NCBI GenBank assembly: GCA_900542465.1
Contig: UQNS01000003.1
Location: forward strand, 97,125-161,124
From: an uncultured Eubacteriales bacterium
Lineage (GTDB): Bacteria > Bacillota > Clostridia > Lachnospirales > Lachnospiraceae
Reading direction: 5' to 3'
DNA length: 64,000 nucleotides
Positions 35,096 to 43,204 of this stretch are shown here, piece by piece. Each line of letters opens with the position of its first letter. The first letter of the stretch is position 1. A model generated the notes under the pieces. It did not search any database. It saw only the letters and a program-made list of their open reading frames with translations, and was not told the DNA's origin. A program made the translations under genes and the position numbers.

Positions 35096-35143
35096 AAAAA
35101 ATAAGTTACAGCTGACATTGAAATGAAAAAGGGGTTGAATAAA

Positions 35144-36640
35144 TTGGCAGAAAATAATAATGCGGGAATGCCTGACGTTAACGAGCAGATCAGAAACAGA
35201 ATGGAAAAACTTAGTAATCTTCAGGCAGAGGGTAAAGATCCTTTCCAGATCACTAAATATGAGGTTACTCATCATACAGATAAGATAAAATCTGATTTTG
35301 ATAATTTAGAAGGTAAGTATGTTTCCATTGCCGGTCGTCTTATGGCTAAACGTGTTATGGGCAAGGCTTCATTTGCCAATGTAGCTGACCTGACGGATAA
35401 TATCCAGCTTTATGTAGCTCGTGATGAGATCGGAGAAGAGGCCTATAAGGACTTCAAGAAGTTCGATCTCGGCGATATAGTCGGTGTTAAGGGTAAAGTA
35501 TTTAAGACACAGAAGGGTGAGATCTCGATCCATGTTGAGGAGATCACCCTTCTTACCAAGTCATTGCAGGTCCTTCCGGAAAAATACCATGGACTGAAGG
35601 ATGTGGATCAGAGATATCGTCAGAGATATGTCGATCTTATAGTTAATCCGGAAGTACGTGAAACATTTATAAAAAGATCAAAGATCCTGGCAGAGATCAG
35701 AAACTTCCTGAACGGACGTGAATTCATCGAGGTCGAGACACCGCTTCTCGTTGAGAATGCAGGAGGTGCGGCGGCAAGACCATTCACGACTCATTATAAT
35801 GCGCTTGATGAAGATATCAATCTTCGTATCTCTCTTGAACTATATTTAAAGAGACTTATCGTGGGCGGACTTGAAAGAGTTTATGAGATCGGCAGAGTCT
35901 TCAGAAATGAGGGAGTAGACACACGTCATAATCCTGAATTTACATTGCTTGAGCTCTACCAGGCATTTACGGATTATTACGGAATGATGGAACTTGTTGA
36001 AAGCATGATCCGAGAAGTATGTATGTCTGTAAACGGAAGTGCTGTGGTTCCTTATGGAGACAATGAACTTGATTTCTCCAGACCATTTGAAAGAATTACT
36101 ATGGTAGATGCTGTCAAAAAGTATACAGGGATCGATTTTGATGAGATCCCTGATACAGTGGTAGCTAAGGCGCTTGCGAAAGAAAATGGAGTGGAGTTTG
36201 AAGAACGTCATGAAAAGGGTGATATACTCAGCCTTTTCTTTGAGGAATTCGTAGAAGAAAAACTTGTACAGCCTACATTTGTGTTGGATCATCCTATCGA
36301 GATATCACCTCTCACTAAGAAGAAACCTGACAAGGAAGGCTTCACAGAGAGATTTGAGCTCTTCGTAGCGGGCAGGGAGCTTGCTAACGCATATTCAGAG
36401 CTTAATGATCCTATCGATCAGAGAGAAAGATTCGAGGCTCAGGAAGCTCTTAAAGCAGCAGGCGATGATGAAGCTCAGTCAATTGATGAGGACTTTCTGA
36501 ATGCGCTTGCGTATGGCATGCCTCCAACAGGCGGTATCGGCGTTGGTATCGACAGACTTGTTATGCTCCTTACCAATGAGCCTTCAATAAGGGATGTTCT
36601 GTTATTCCCAACATTGAAAAGCACAGCAAAGAAGGATTAA
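35144..36640 (+). CDS. lysS: Lysyl-tRNA synthetase, class II
   Basis: LysS charges tRNA-Lys. The 498-residue protein has the OB-fold anticodon domain (YVSIAGRLMAKRVMGKASFANVADL) and class II motifs: motif 2 around RVFRNEGVDTRHNPEFTLLELYQAF and motif 3 GGIGVGIDRLVMLLT. A TTG start at 35144 is preferred because AAAGGGG lies 9 bases upstream and homologues begin near this AENNN position; ATG 35123 is the alternative and would add 7 residues. A strong terminator follows the stop. Confidence 0.95.
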   Translation: MAENNNAGMPDVNEQIRNRMEKLSNLQAEGKDPFQITKYEVTHHTDKIKSDFDNLEGKYVSIAGRLMAKRVMGKASFANVADLTDNIQLYVARDEIGEEAYKDFKKFDLGDIVGVKGKVFKTQKGEISIHVEEITLLTKSLQVLPEKYHGLKDVDQRYRQRYVDLIVNPEVRETFIKRSKILAEIRNFLNGREFIEVETPLLVENAGGAAARPFTTHYNALDEDINLRISLELYLKRLIVGGLERVYEIGRVFRNEGVDTRHNPEFTLLELYQAFTDYYGMMELVESMIREVCMSVNGSAVVPYGDNELDFSRPFERITMVDAVKKYTGIDFDEIPDTVVAKALAKENGVEFEERHEKGDILSLFFEEFVEEKLVQPTFVLDHPIEISPLTKKKPDKEGFTERFELFVAGRELANAYSELNDPIDQRERFEAQEALKAAGDDEAQSIDEDFLNALAYGMPPTGGIGVGIDRLVMLLTNEPSIRDVLLFPTLKSTAKKD

Positions 36641-36684
36641 TACGGACGGGTAACAAATCTGAAGATAATCCGGACCAATAACTC

Positions 36685-36733
36685 ATATGGGTACATATGA
36701 CTAGTAAACAGCTAGTCTATGTGCCCATTTTTT
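36685..36733 (+). terminator. Terminator after lysS
   Basis: ATGGGTACATATGACTAG pairs with CTAGTCTATGTGCCCAT around a 6-base loop and ends in TTTTTTATT. Confidence 0.9.
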
Positions 36734-36753
36734 ATTGAAGGGTATTGGCATGT

Positions 36754-36909
36754 GTGGTTGCGATCTTAATACATTTTATTGCGGAAAGACCATGGATTGT
36801 TTTTGTGGCGCTGGGAATCGCCTTCTATTTAAGTATGATGAGGCTGCTGATCCTGCAAAGAAGAAAGCGCCGTGCGTATCAGACATTGGACAGACTGGTA
36901 GAGGAATAA
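36754..36909 (+). CDS. Small single-pass membrane protein candidate
   Basis: A 51-codon frame starts at GTG 36754 (GAAGGG 11 bases upstream) and ends at TAA 36909. The product has a hydrophobic segment (PWIVFVALGIAFYLSMMRLLIL) followed by a very basic stretch QRRKRRAYQ, a positive-inside membrane topology. A longer overlapping frame in another phase (36735-36947) lacks such order and is less likely. No family is recognised; could be a gene or a relic. Confidence 0.4.
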   Translation: MVAILIHFIAERPWIVFVALGIAFYLSMMRLLILQRRKRRAYQTLDRLVEE

Positions 36910-36943
36910 ATACTCAAAGAGAGGGATCTCAAATCTGTATCTC

Positions 36944-37215
36944 TTGAAGGAAGCAAAGGGTTCGGACTTGAAGCCGGATGGATGGTGGGATACCAATCCC
37001 GAGTATCTGACCAGACTTGTTCAGAAGGGCAGTGCCGATTATCTGTTTGAATATCTGAGCACCGAGCTTCTGCCTTCCGGCATCGTGCTCACGGCGCGCA
37101 GTATCGGTAAGCGCAAGGCGGACCGTCTGTCCTGCTCGGCCATCGCCTGGGGCGTAAAGGAATGTTCAATAAAGGCACCTATATCAGCAGACTCATTAAC
37201 AACGATGTGCTGTAA
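36944..37215 (+). pseudogene. Frameshifted C-terminal gene remnant, unidentified
   Basis: The frame encodes a plausible folded segment (LVQKGSADYLFEYLSTELLP, then SIGKRKADRLSCSAIAWGVK) in unusually G+C-rich DNA. Around 37,155 the coherent sequence passes into the neighbouring frame (GMFNKGTYISRLINNDVL) and stops at TAA 37,213-37,215. A one-base frameshift in a once longer gene explains this best. The family is not recognised; higher G+C than the flanks hints at horizontal origin. Confidence 0.5.
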
Positions 37216-37363
37216 AGCTTGAAGGCTTCAATAACAAAATCAATGGTTTAAAGTACTTGTCGTCCGAATGGATGCTAATTAAATAAGCACCTAATTAGAG
37301 AATATTTTCTAAAAGAAATTTTATGAAATGTCCTCTTTTTTGTTGCCGTAAAACTACAGATGA

Positions 37364-37504
37364 AAATATGCTACATTAGATAAGTATATTCGTACAGGAG
37401 TTTGCGAGAATGATATAATAAAAGAAAAGATCGATGGCATGTATAAGGCAAGTCGTTTTAAACTGGAGCCTATCCCTTTCTTTAAATATGCCGGAAAGGA
37501 ATAA
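37364..37504 (+). pseudogene. Tail of an NH3-dependent NAD synthetase-like gene (nadE remnant)
   Basis: About 46 codons without a start, opening after a TGA, encode KYATLDKYIRTGVCENDIIKE and then KIDGMYKASRFKLEPIPFFKY before TAA. The LDxYIxTG and SRFKLEPIPxF blocks recall the C-terminal end of NadE. No upstream part is present. Placement next to a broken NUDIX gene of the type often found with NAD genes supports the reading, which remains tentative. Confidence 0.45.
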
Positions 37505-37506
37505 TT

Positions 37507-38232
37507 TTGAAATATAAGGTAAGTAAAGAAGAGAAATAATTTCTAAGTCAATATAGCATAGCGGACTTTGAAAGGCCTTCCGTGGTAACAGATATCGTTG
37601 TGTTTCGTGTTGTATAAGAAGCTGAGAAAAACAAAAAGAAGAAACGTCCAAAGAAATTGCAAATCCTTTTGATCAAAAGGGCTGCTTATCCGTATAAGGG
37701 CTGCTGGTCACTTCCGGGTGGATTTTGCCAGCCAAATGAAAAAGTGGAGGACACAGCAAAAAGAGAATTGCTGGAAGAAACAAATGTAACCGGGGTTGAT
37801 CTGAAACTCATTGGAGTATATTCAGAGCCTGAAAGGGATCCAAGGGGCTGGATCATTTCCAATACCTTTATGGCCCTTATCGATAATCTGGAATGTGAAA
37901 TAAGAACAGATGCTGAAGCCTGGGAAGCAAAGTGGTTTTCTTTGGATGAGGTAAAGGATTTAATGTTAGGGTTTGATCATGCAATCATTATAAATGATGC
38001 ATTTATTCTCTTGAAAAAATATGCGTCAGAATATAATCGGATCATATTTGATCTGTTACCTGATACATTTACTCTGGCGGAGCTGCAGCAGGTATTTGAA
38101 GAGATCCTTGAGGAGGAACTCACCAAACAGAATTTCAGAAGAAAAATGATGGAATTTGTTGAAGAGACTGATGAAGTGGAAACCGGATATAGTCACAGGA
38201 ATTCCAAGAAATTTAAGAAGAAATCAATTTGA
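37507..38232 (+). pseudogene. NUDIX hydrolase pseudogene with two in-frame stops
   Basis: From TTG 37507 (AAAGGA upstream) the frame reads LKYKVSKEEK then TAA (37,537), FLSQYSIADFERPSVVTDIV then TAA (37,615), and continues without stops to 38,232. The downstream part has an intact Nudix box (GGFCQPNEKVEDTAKRELLEETN) and a C-terminal winged-helix-like region (LLPDTFTLAELQQVFEEIL), giving the NrtR-like architecture: a NUDIX sensor domain fused to a DNA-binding domain that regulates NAD genes. As read, only an N-terminally truncated product starting inside the gene could be made. The two stops need confirming by reads. Confidence 0.7.
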
Positions 38233-38362
38233 GTCAATACAAAATAAAATGGACTAGGATGAGTAGTTATGGAATGATCTGTAGCTGCTCATTTTTATTT
38301 GCAGAAAAATAATTATAAGCTTATAAATTATCTGATTAAGAATAATTACATCAGGTTTGAGA

Positions 38363-38417
38363 TTGACTCTATTATACAAGTGGAATATAATGGCGTTATT
38401 CTACTTGTATAATAGAG
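38363..38417 (+). promoter_or_regulatory. padR promoter with long palindromic operator
   Basis: TTGACT (38,363) and TATAAT (38,386) are spaced by exactly 17 bases. CTCTATTATACAAGT (38,367-38,381) overlaps the -35 and spacer; its perfect complement ACTTGTATAATAGAG lies at 38,403-38,417 just before the padR ribosome-binding site. With one G-T mismatch the arms extend to 21 bp. The position predicts autorepression by the PadR protein encoded immediately downstream. Confidence 0.8.
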
Positions 38418-38429
38418 AAGGGGGCGCTT

Positions 38430-38987
38430 ATGTTAAAACATGGAATCATGGGATTGCTGAGCTATGGGGATATGACAGGCTATGAGATCATGCAGGTGTT
38501 CAGAGATTCGCTTAATTTTTTCTGGAATGCGAATACGAGCCAGATATACCGTGATCTGCAGACACTGAAAAAAGCGGGATATGTGACGGCCAGAGAAGTG
38601 CCGCAGAAGGGAAGACCGGACAAGAAGGAGTTTTCCATAACAGATGCAGGAAGAGATGAATTAAAGAGCTGGCTGCGTGAGTACAGCTGTGGTACTGCCA
38701 ATCTTCCGCTTCTGATGAAGGTCTTCTTTCTAGGGGAAATAACGAAAGAGGAAAATCTTGAACGCTTCAGACAGATGAAGTCTGAAAGCGAAAATAGTAT
38801 TAAGGCGCTGGAGAAGGTTAAGAATATAATTGCTGTCTATAAAGAGCGGGTGGAAAATCCGGATGCATCGTTATATTGGAAAATGACTCTTGATTATGGG
38901 ATCAGGCATATGAAGATGATCAATGAGTGGTGTGACACCTGCATAGCTGAACTGGAGGGTAAGATACATGAACATACTGGTGCTTAA
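38430..38987 (+). CDS. PadR-family transcriptional regulator
   Basis: The 185-residue regulator has the PadR winged helix (GIMGLLSYGDMTGYEIMQVFRDSLNFFWNANTSQIYRDLQTLKKAGYV, residues 4-50) with the wing KGRPDKKEFSITDAGRDEL, followed by the long C-terminal dimerisation domain of the subfamily 2 type (LERFRQMKSESENSIKALEKV). PadR proteins repress detoxification and transport genes and release DNA upon ligand binding. The last 20 bases overlap the next gene, so regulator and target are coupled; the operator in front of it is described separately. The ligand is unknown. Confidence 0.93.
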   Translation: MLKHGIMGLLSYGDMTGYEIMQVFRDSLNFFWNANTSQIYRDLQTLKKAGYVTAREVPQKGRPDKKEFSITDAGRDELKSWLREYSCGTANLPLLMKVFFLGEITKEENLERFRQMKSESENSIKALEKVKNIIAVYKERVENPDASLYWKMTLDYGIRHMKMINEWCDTCIAELEGKIHEHTGA

Positions 38988-40590
38988 TGGAAGCCCAAAG
39001 AACAATAACAGTAATACTATGCGCCTGACAAAGGCATTTTTAGAGGGTATCGGACCGGCTGATATAAGGCAGATGGAGCTGTCTGAACTTAGAATAGATC
39101 CATGTAAGGGCTGTTTTGTCTGCTGGAATAAGACGCCCGGCAAATGTGTCATCAATGATGATATGCAGGAGATAATAAAGAGCCAGCTGTGGGCAGATCT
39201 TATTATCTGGAGTTTTCCGCTCTACTATTTCAATGTCCCGGGAATACTTAAGAACATGCTGGACCGTCAGCTGCCGATGGCCTTGCCGTTTATGACAGAA
39301 AGAGCGGATGGCATAGGAAGCGGAAGCCATCCTTCAAGGTATGATATGAGCGGAAAACGTCACATGCTTATATCGACCTGCGGATTTTATTCCGCAGAGG
39401 ACAATTACGGCAGTGTACTTACTATGTTTGACCATATTCTAGGAAAGTCTGATTATGATCATATATTCTGTGGTCAGGGTGAGCTGTTTCGCGTTCCGGA
39501 ATTAAGAAGCAGAACTGACGAATATCTGGAAATAGTGAAAAGAGCCGGAAGAGAATACGCTGCGGGCGGTATAGCTGAGGATACCAGAAAACAGTTAAAT
39601 GAACTTCTGTATTCCAAAGAAGTGTTTGAGGAAATGGCAGATGCAAGTTGGGGAATAGAAAAAGAGAGCGGAAAGAAGACAGATCCCTCATACACATTTA
39701 CCAGACAAATGGCGGCGCTTTATAATAAGCAGGCTTATGATAAGGATAGGGTGCTTGAGATCCATTTCACAGATATAGACAGGACATATCAGATCATGCT
39801 CGGCAAGGACGGAAGCAAGGTGTATACCGACGGCAGCCTGACAGCAACAACACGTATCGATACGCCGTTTGATGTATGGCAGTCTATTGCCAAAGGTGAG
39901 ATAGACGGTTCTGAAGCATTGGGAAGACAGATGTATACGGTCAAGGGAGATTTTTCTCTTATGATAAAATGGGATACCTTGTTTGGCAGCACTTCAGGAG
40001 CGAGTGTGGACGATCCGTCTGTCAGCAGGGAAACTTCTAAAAAAACCTCGATGACCACGATGCTAATCCCGTGGGTGACATTGTGGGTGCTGGTCTCTGT
40101 TTTTTCTGAGACGGGAGCGGTCATCACGCTAGCCGTGGCAGCGTTTGTCCCGATCGTAATGAGGAAATGCGAGCTGGTAATATGGGATCATCTTTCAATT
40201 TCGGCAGTTTCTGTACTTTCTATAATTGCTTACTTTACGAAAGACGGAGGACCGGCGACAAATGCGGGGTATCTTGTTTTCGGCCTGTTCTGGCTTATCT
40301 CATGTCTTGTTAAAGAACCGTTAAGTGCATCGTATGTTAAATATAAGTATGGGGGCAGAAAAGCTTTTAATAATCCCATATTCATGAAGACTAATTATAT
40401 ACTGGCCGCTGCATGGGGCGTTTTATACGTACTTACGGCAATATGGACATTCTTTTTAAGAAGCGCCGGTATCGGAGGATCACTGATCATTATAAACAGT
40501 ATTATGCCGGCAGTAATGGGAATATTTACAGCGTGGTTTGAAAAGTGGTATCCTGCATGGAAAGCAAGTGGTAAAGGCAAGAGAGTGTAG
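38968..40590 (+). CDS. Three-domain fusion: FMN reductase, SCP2-like domain, membrane domain
   Basis: The 540-residue protein joins three parts. Residues 1-215 are a flavodoxin-like NAD(P)H-dependent FMN reductase: ILVLNGSPKNNNSNTMRLTKAF, a Cys-rich segment DPCKGCFVCWNKTPGKC and WADLIIWSFPLYYFNVPG. Residues about 260-345 resemble an SCP2/sterol-carrier fold (VLEIHFTDIDRTYQIMLGKDG, then TTRIDTPFDVWQSIAKGEIDGSEAL). Residues about 365-525 contain four or five transmembrane segments. The expected picture is a membrane-bound flavoprotein reducing a lipophilic or quinone-like compound presented by the SCP2 module. The gene overlaps padR by 20 bases. The fusion is read directly; the substrate is unknown. 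Confidence 0.82.
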   Translation: MNILVLNGSPKNNNSNTMRLTKAFLEGIGPADIRQMELSELRIDPCKGCFVCWNKTPGKCVINDDMQEIIKSQLWADLIIWSFPLYYFNVPGILKNMLDRQLPMALPFMTERADGIGSGSHPSRYDMSGKRHMLISTCGFYSAEDNYGSVLTMFDHILGKSDYDHIFCGQGELFRVPELRSRTDEYLEIVKRAGREYAAGGIAEDTRKQLNELLYSKEVFEEMADASWGIEKESGKKTDPSYTFTRQMAALYNKQAYDKDRVLEIHFTDIDRTYQIMLGKDGSKVYTDGSLTATTRIDTPFDVWQSIAKGEIDGSEALGRQMYTVKGDFSLMIKWDTLFGSTSGASVDDPSVSRETSKKTSMTTMLIPWVTLWVLVSVFSETGAVITLAVAAFVPIVMRKCELVIWDHLSISAVSVLSIIAYFTKDGGPATNAGYLVFGLFWLISCLVKEPLSASYVKYKYGGRKAFNNPIFMKTNYILAAAWGVLYVLTAIWTFFLRSAGIGGSLIIINSIMPAVMGIFTAWFEKWYPAWKASGKGKRV

Positions 40591-40688
40591 GATGGTCCAG
40601 ACCTGCCAAGGCCTTAAAGAGGGCCATATTTTTTGCTAAACGGCAGGAATAGTGATAATATATATTTTAAATTTGAGTTATAAAATAA

Positions 40689-40850
40689 AGAAGGTTCGGC
40701 CATCCGGAGATATTAGCAGAAAAGCTCGGGCTGCCTGAAAATGAGGAGATCCTCATGGCGCTTGATCTTGGCTACCAGACTGAGAAGGATGTTGTGCTTC
40801 CTAATCATTTTTCAAGAAAAGAGATCGGCGAAACGGTAACATATCTATAA
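40689..40850 (+). pseudogene. Nitroreductase-family C-terminal remnant
   Basis: About 53 codons open directly after a TAA, lacking any start, encode HPEILAEKLGLPENEEILMAL and DLGYQTEKDVVLP before TAA 40,848. This matches the end of nitroreductase-like flavoproteins (LGLPEdEexLxxLalGYp). The FMN-binding N-terminal part is gone. Confidence 0.5.
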
Positions 40851-40869
40851 TGTATGAGGAATTTAAAAG

Positions 40870-41472
40870 ATGTATCTTGAAAATGTAAATGGTCCTGAGG
40901 ACATTAAGAAGATAGAAAGAAAAGATCTGCATATCTTAGCAGATGAAACCAGAGATGTATCTCACCAGTCATATCCGCATAAGATCTTAACAGGCCGTAA
41001 GGAGGCCTTCCTCGATGAGGAACACTTTAAAGATGTAACAGGTTATACTAATCCAAATGAGAGTGAGCATGATCTCTTTACGATCGGCCATACTTCCACA
41101 TCTGTGTCTCTTGCACTGGGGATGGCGAAGGGAAGAGATCTCGGGGGCAGAAAAGAGAATATCATTGCGGTTATAGGTGACGGATCTTTGTCAGGAGGAA
41201 AGGCGCTGTAAGCTCTTGACTATGCAGGAGAGTACGATAAGAATCTCATTATAGTGGTAAATGATAATGATCAGAGTATTGCTGAAAATCACGATGGAGA
41301 GGTCGAAGGCGGATATGGCCAGATGATATCCGGATTTTATGGAATGTCCGACATGAAAGTGAAGAACTTGGGGTTAAGCAAGCGTTTCCACACAGATTAT
41401 AATGCGGATGAACTTCTTGCCGAACATGGCATTTCAGTTGAAGGGATCATAAATATTATCGAGGATCTGTAA
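40870..41472 (+). pseudogene. 1-deoxyxylulose-5-phosphate synthase-like gene with deletions and an in-frame stop
   Basis: The frame starts MYLENVNGPEDIKKIERKDL as in DXS, but jumps from LADET directly to RDVSHQSYPHK; about 45 residues with the diphosphate-binding HGGH motif are missing. The Mg-TPP motif VIGDGSLSGGKAL is followed by TAA (41,209) where Glu is expected, and the same frame continues ALDYAGEYDKNLIIVVNDND...SIAENHDG. After about 30 more residues it ends in VKNLGLSKRFHTDYNADELL, which resembles a DXS C-terminus, so the central and transketolase domains are also lost. GAGGAATTTAAAAG precedes ATG 40870. A functional enzyme is excluded. Confidence 0.85.
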
Positions 41473-41484
41473 GAGGTAGATTTA

Positions 41485-42246
41485 ATGAAAATAATTCTTT
41501 CGCCGGCAAAGAAAATGAATGTTGATGAAGAAAAATTGGAATATTCAGGGATGCCCGTATTCCTGGATAAAACAAAGATGATACTCAGCTGGCTCCAGTC
41601 CAGATCTTATGAAGAATTGAAAAGCTTATGGGGATGCGGTGATAAGATTGCAGAACAGAATGCTGCCAGGTTAAAAGATATGGACATAGAACATGGATCG
41701 ACACCGGCTGTTATTGCATATGAAGGCCTTGCTTATCAGTATATGGCTCCATCAGTATTTGAAAAAAGCCAGATCGATTATATTCAGGATCATCTAAGGA
41801 TATTATCGGCATTTTATGGAGTTCTGAAGCCTTTGGACGGAGTGAAGCCATATAGATTAGAAATGCAGGCTAAAGGAAAGATAGAAAATTATAAGGACCT
41901 GTATGATTTCTGGGGTGATGCGCTTTACCGGGAGGTAATTGACGGTTCCGGAGTAATAGTAAACCTTGCTTCAAAGGAATATTATAAATGCATAGAAAGA
42001 TATCTGAAAAAAAGCGATCGTTTTATTACATGCAGTTTTGTTGAAGAAGCTAATGGCAAGCTTACGACCAAGGGAACTTATGCTAAAATGGCCAGGGGAG
42101 AGATGGTCAGATTTATGGCTGAGAAGGAGATAGAAGATGTTGAGGATATAAAATATTTCAACAGACTGGGATATGTATACAGACAGGATATGTCCGATGA
42201 AAATGTGTATGTATTTGAAAGAAAGGCAATGAATGGCGAGGTATAA
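41485..42246 (+). CDS. yaaA: Peroxide stress protein YaaA (DUF328/UPF0246)
   Basis: YaaA binds DNA and lowers intracellular iron during peroxide stress in E. coli. The 253-residue protein has the family blocks MKIILSPAKKMN, AVIAYEGLAYQYM, LRILSAFYGVLKPLDGVKPYRLEM, LYDFWGD and VNLASKEYYK. AAGAGG precedes ATG 41485. It begins only 12 bases after the dxs-like relic and overlaps the following lysozyme-like gene by 14 bases, so the two intact genes are probably cotranscribed. Confidence 0.94.
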   Translation: MKIILSPAKKMNVDEEKLEYSGMPVFLDKTKMILSWLQSRSYEELKSLWGCGDKIAEQNAARLKDMDIEHGSTPAVIAYEGLAYQYMAPSVFEKSQIDYIQDHLRILSAFYGVLKPLDGVKPYRLEMQAKGKIENYKDLYDFWGDALYREVIDGSGVIVNLASKEYYKCIERYLKKSDRFITCSFVEEANGKLTTKGTYAKMARGEMVRFMAEKEIEDVEDIKYFNRLGYVYRQDMSDENVYVFERKAMNGEV

Positions 42247-42832
42247 AACTAAGAAAAATACAAAAAAAGGCCGGGTGGCAGCTGCGATGCTTGCAATTAT
42301 TGCTTCTATTGTATTTATGACAGTCATTCTTATGCCCAGGATAAAAAAGACAGCAGCATCTTACAGCTCTGAAGTCGAAAGCTATGATGCCGTTATAAGA
42401 GAGTATGCTGGTCAGTATGGTATGTCAGAGTACGTAGATTTGATCAAGGCTGTTATGATGCAGGAATCTAAGGGAAAAGGTCCGGACCCTATGCAGTCAT
42501 CAGAAAGTTCATATAATCTTGAATATGAAAGGGTGGCAAATGGAATTAAGGATCCTGACTATTCCATAAAATGCGGGATAAAATATTTAAAAGAATCGCT
42601 AGATCTTGCGGGGTGCAGGGATGCAAAAGATCTGGATGCGATAAAACTGGCCGTTCAAGGGTATAATTACGGACACGGATATATTAACTGGGCGATGGAA
42701 AGAGATGGAGGCTATACGGCAGAAAACGCCAGCATTTTTTCGGATAATATGGCACGTGAGATGAATTGGAAGAGGTATGGTGATAAGGACTATGTGCCTC
42801 ACGTTTTAAGATACTACACATACATATCCTAG
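42233..42832 (+). CDS. Lysozyme-like muramidase with N-terminal membrane anchor
   Basis: The 199-residue protein has a basic N-terminus, one transmembrane segment (AAAMLAIIASIVFMTVIL, about 15-35) and a CwlT-type lysozyme-like domain (about 50-195) with the catalytic Glu in KAVMMQESKGKGPDPMQSSES and the segments DPDYSIKCGIKYLKESL and KLAVQGYNYGHGYINWA. It should cleave peptidoglycan at the outer face of the membrane. In conjugative elements such enzymes aid DNA transfer; here the chromosomal context (coupled to yaaA) gives no sign of that. Confidence 0.88.
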   Translation: MARYKTKKNTKKGRVAAAMLAIIASIVFMTVILMPRIKKTAASYSSEVESYDAVIREYAGQYGMSEYVDLIKAVMMQESKGKGPDPMQSSESSYNLEYERVANGIKDPDYSIKCGIKYLKESLDLAGCRDAKDLDAIKLAVQGYNYGHGYINWAMERDGGYTAENASIFSDNMAREMNWKRYGDKDYVPHVLRYYTYIS

Positions 42833-42853
42833 TTTGCTCTTGCAGACTGTATA

Positions 42854-42899
42854 TAAAAAAGGTGCAATACCTGCTTAATGCCGGGTATTGCACCTTTTA
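42854..42899 (+). terminator. Terminator after lysozyme-like gene
   Basis: AAAAAAGGTGCAATACC pairs with GGGTATTGCACCTTTT around a 10-base loop, ending in TTTTACTATT. Confidence 0.9.
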
Positions 42900-43152
42900 C
42901 TATTGCCGGTCTGTTTTCATCTTTTGGTGCACAGCCTGTAAAAATATAAAAAAGGCTGGTACATATAATAGAATCTATTAAGGTCAATTTTTTTGGTAAA
43001 TTTAATCTATGCATATTATTCCTTGCTTTTTTCTTCTCTCAGAAATACTTGATGATGTGCATTAACGCTCTAATCCTACTTTTACAATCAAATGTAGTCA
43101 ATAAAATATACAAAGATTTTAATTGAAAATACTGTGAAAACTTGGCGCAATT
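42900..43152. other. Intergenic, nothing recognised
   Basis: About 250 AT-rich bases between convergent genes. Only short frames with no start context are present; no hairpin or repeat stands out. Confidence 0.5.
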
Positions 43153-43190
43153 GAAAAAAGTCCTGATATCCACGATCAAACCGGACTCAA
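43153..43190 (-). terminator. Probable terminator of the Mga-like gene
   Basis: On the leftward strand AGTCC...TTGAT pairs with ATCA...GGACT with a small bulge, followed by TTTTTTC. Confidence 0.5.
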
Positions 43191-43204
43191 GACTTTATAG
43201 ATAT

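Noticed and set aside
36735..36947. 70-codon frame rich in Cys after lysS
   Set aside because: The overlapping frame 36754-36909 gives a coherent membrane topology; this one has no ordered pattern.
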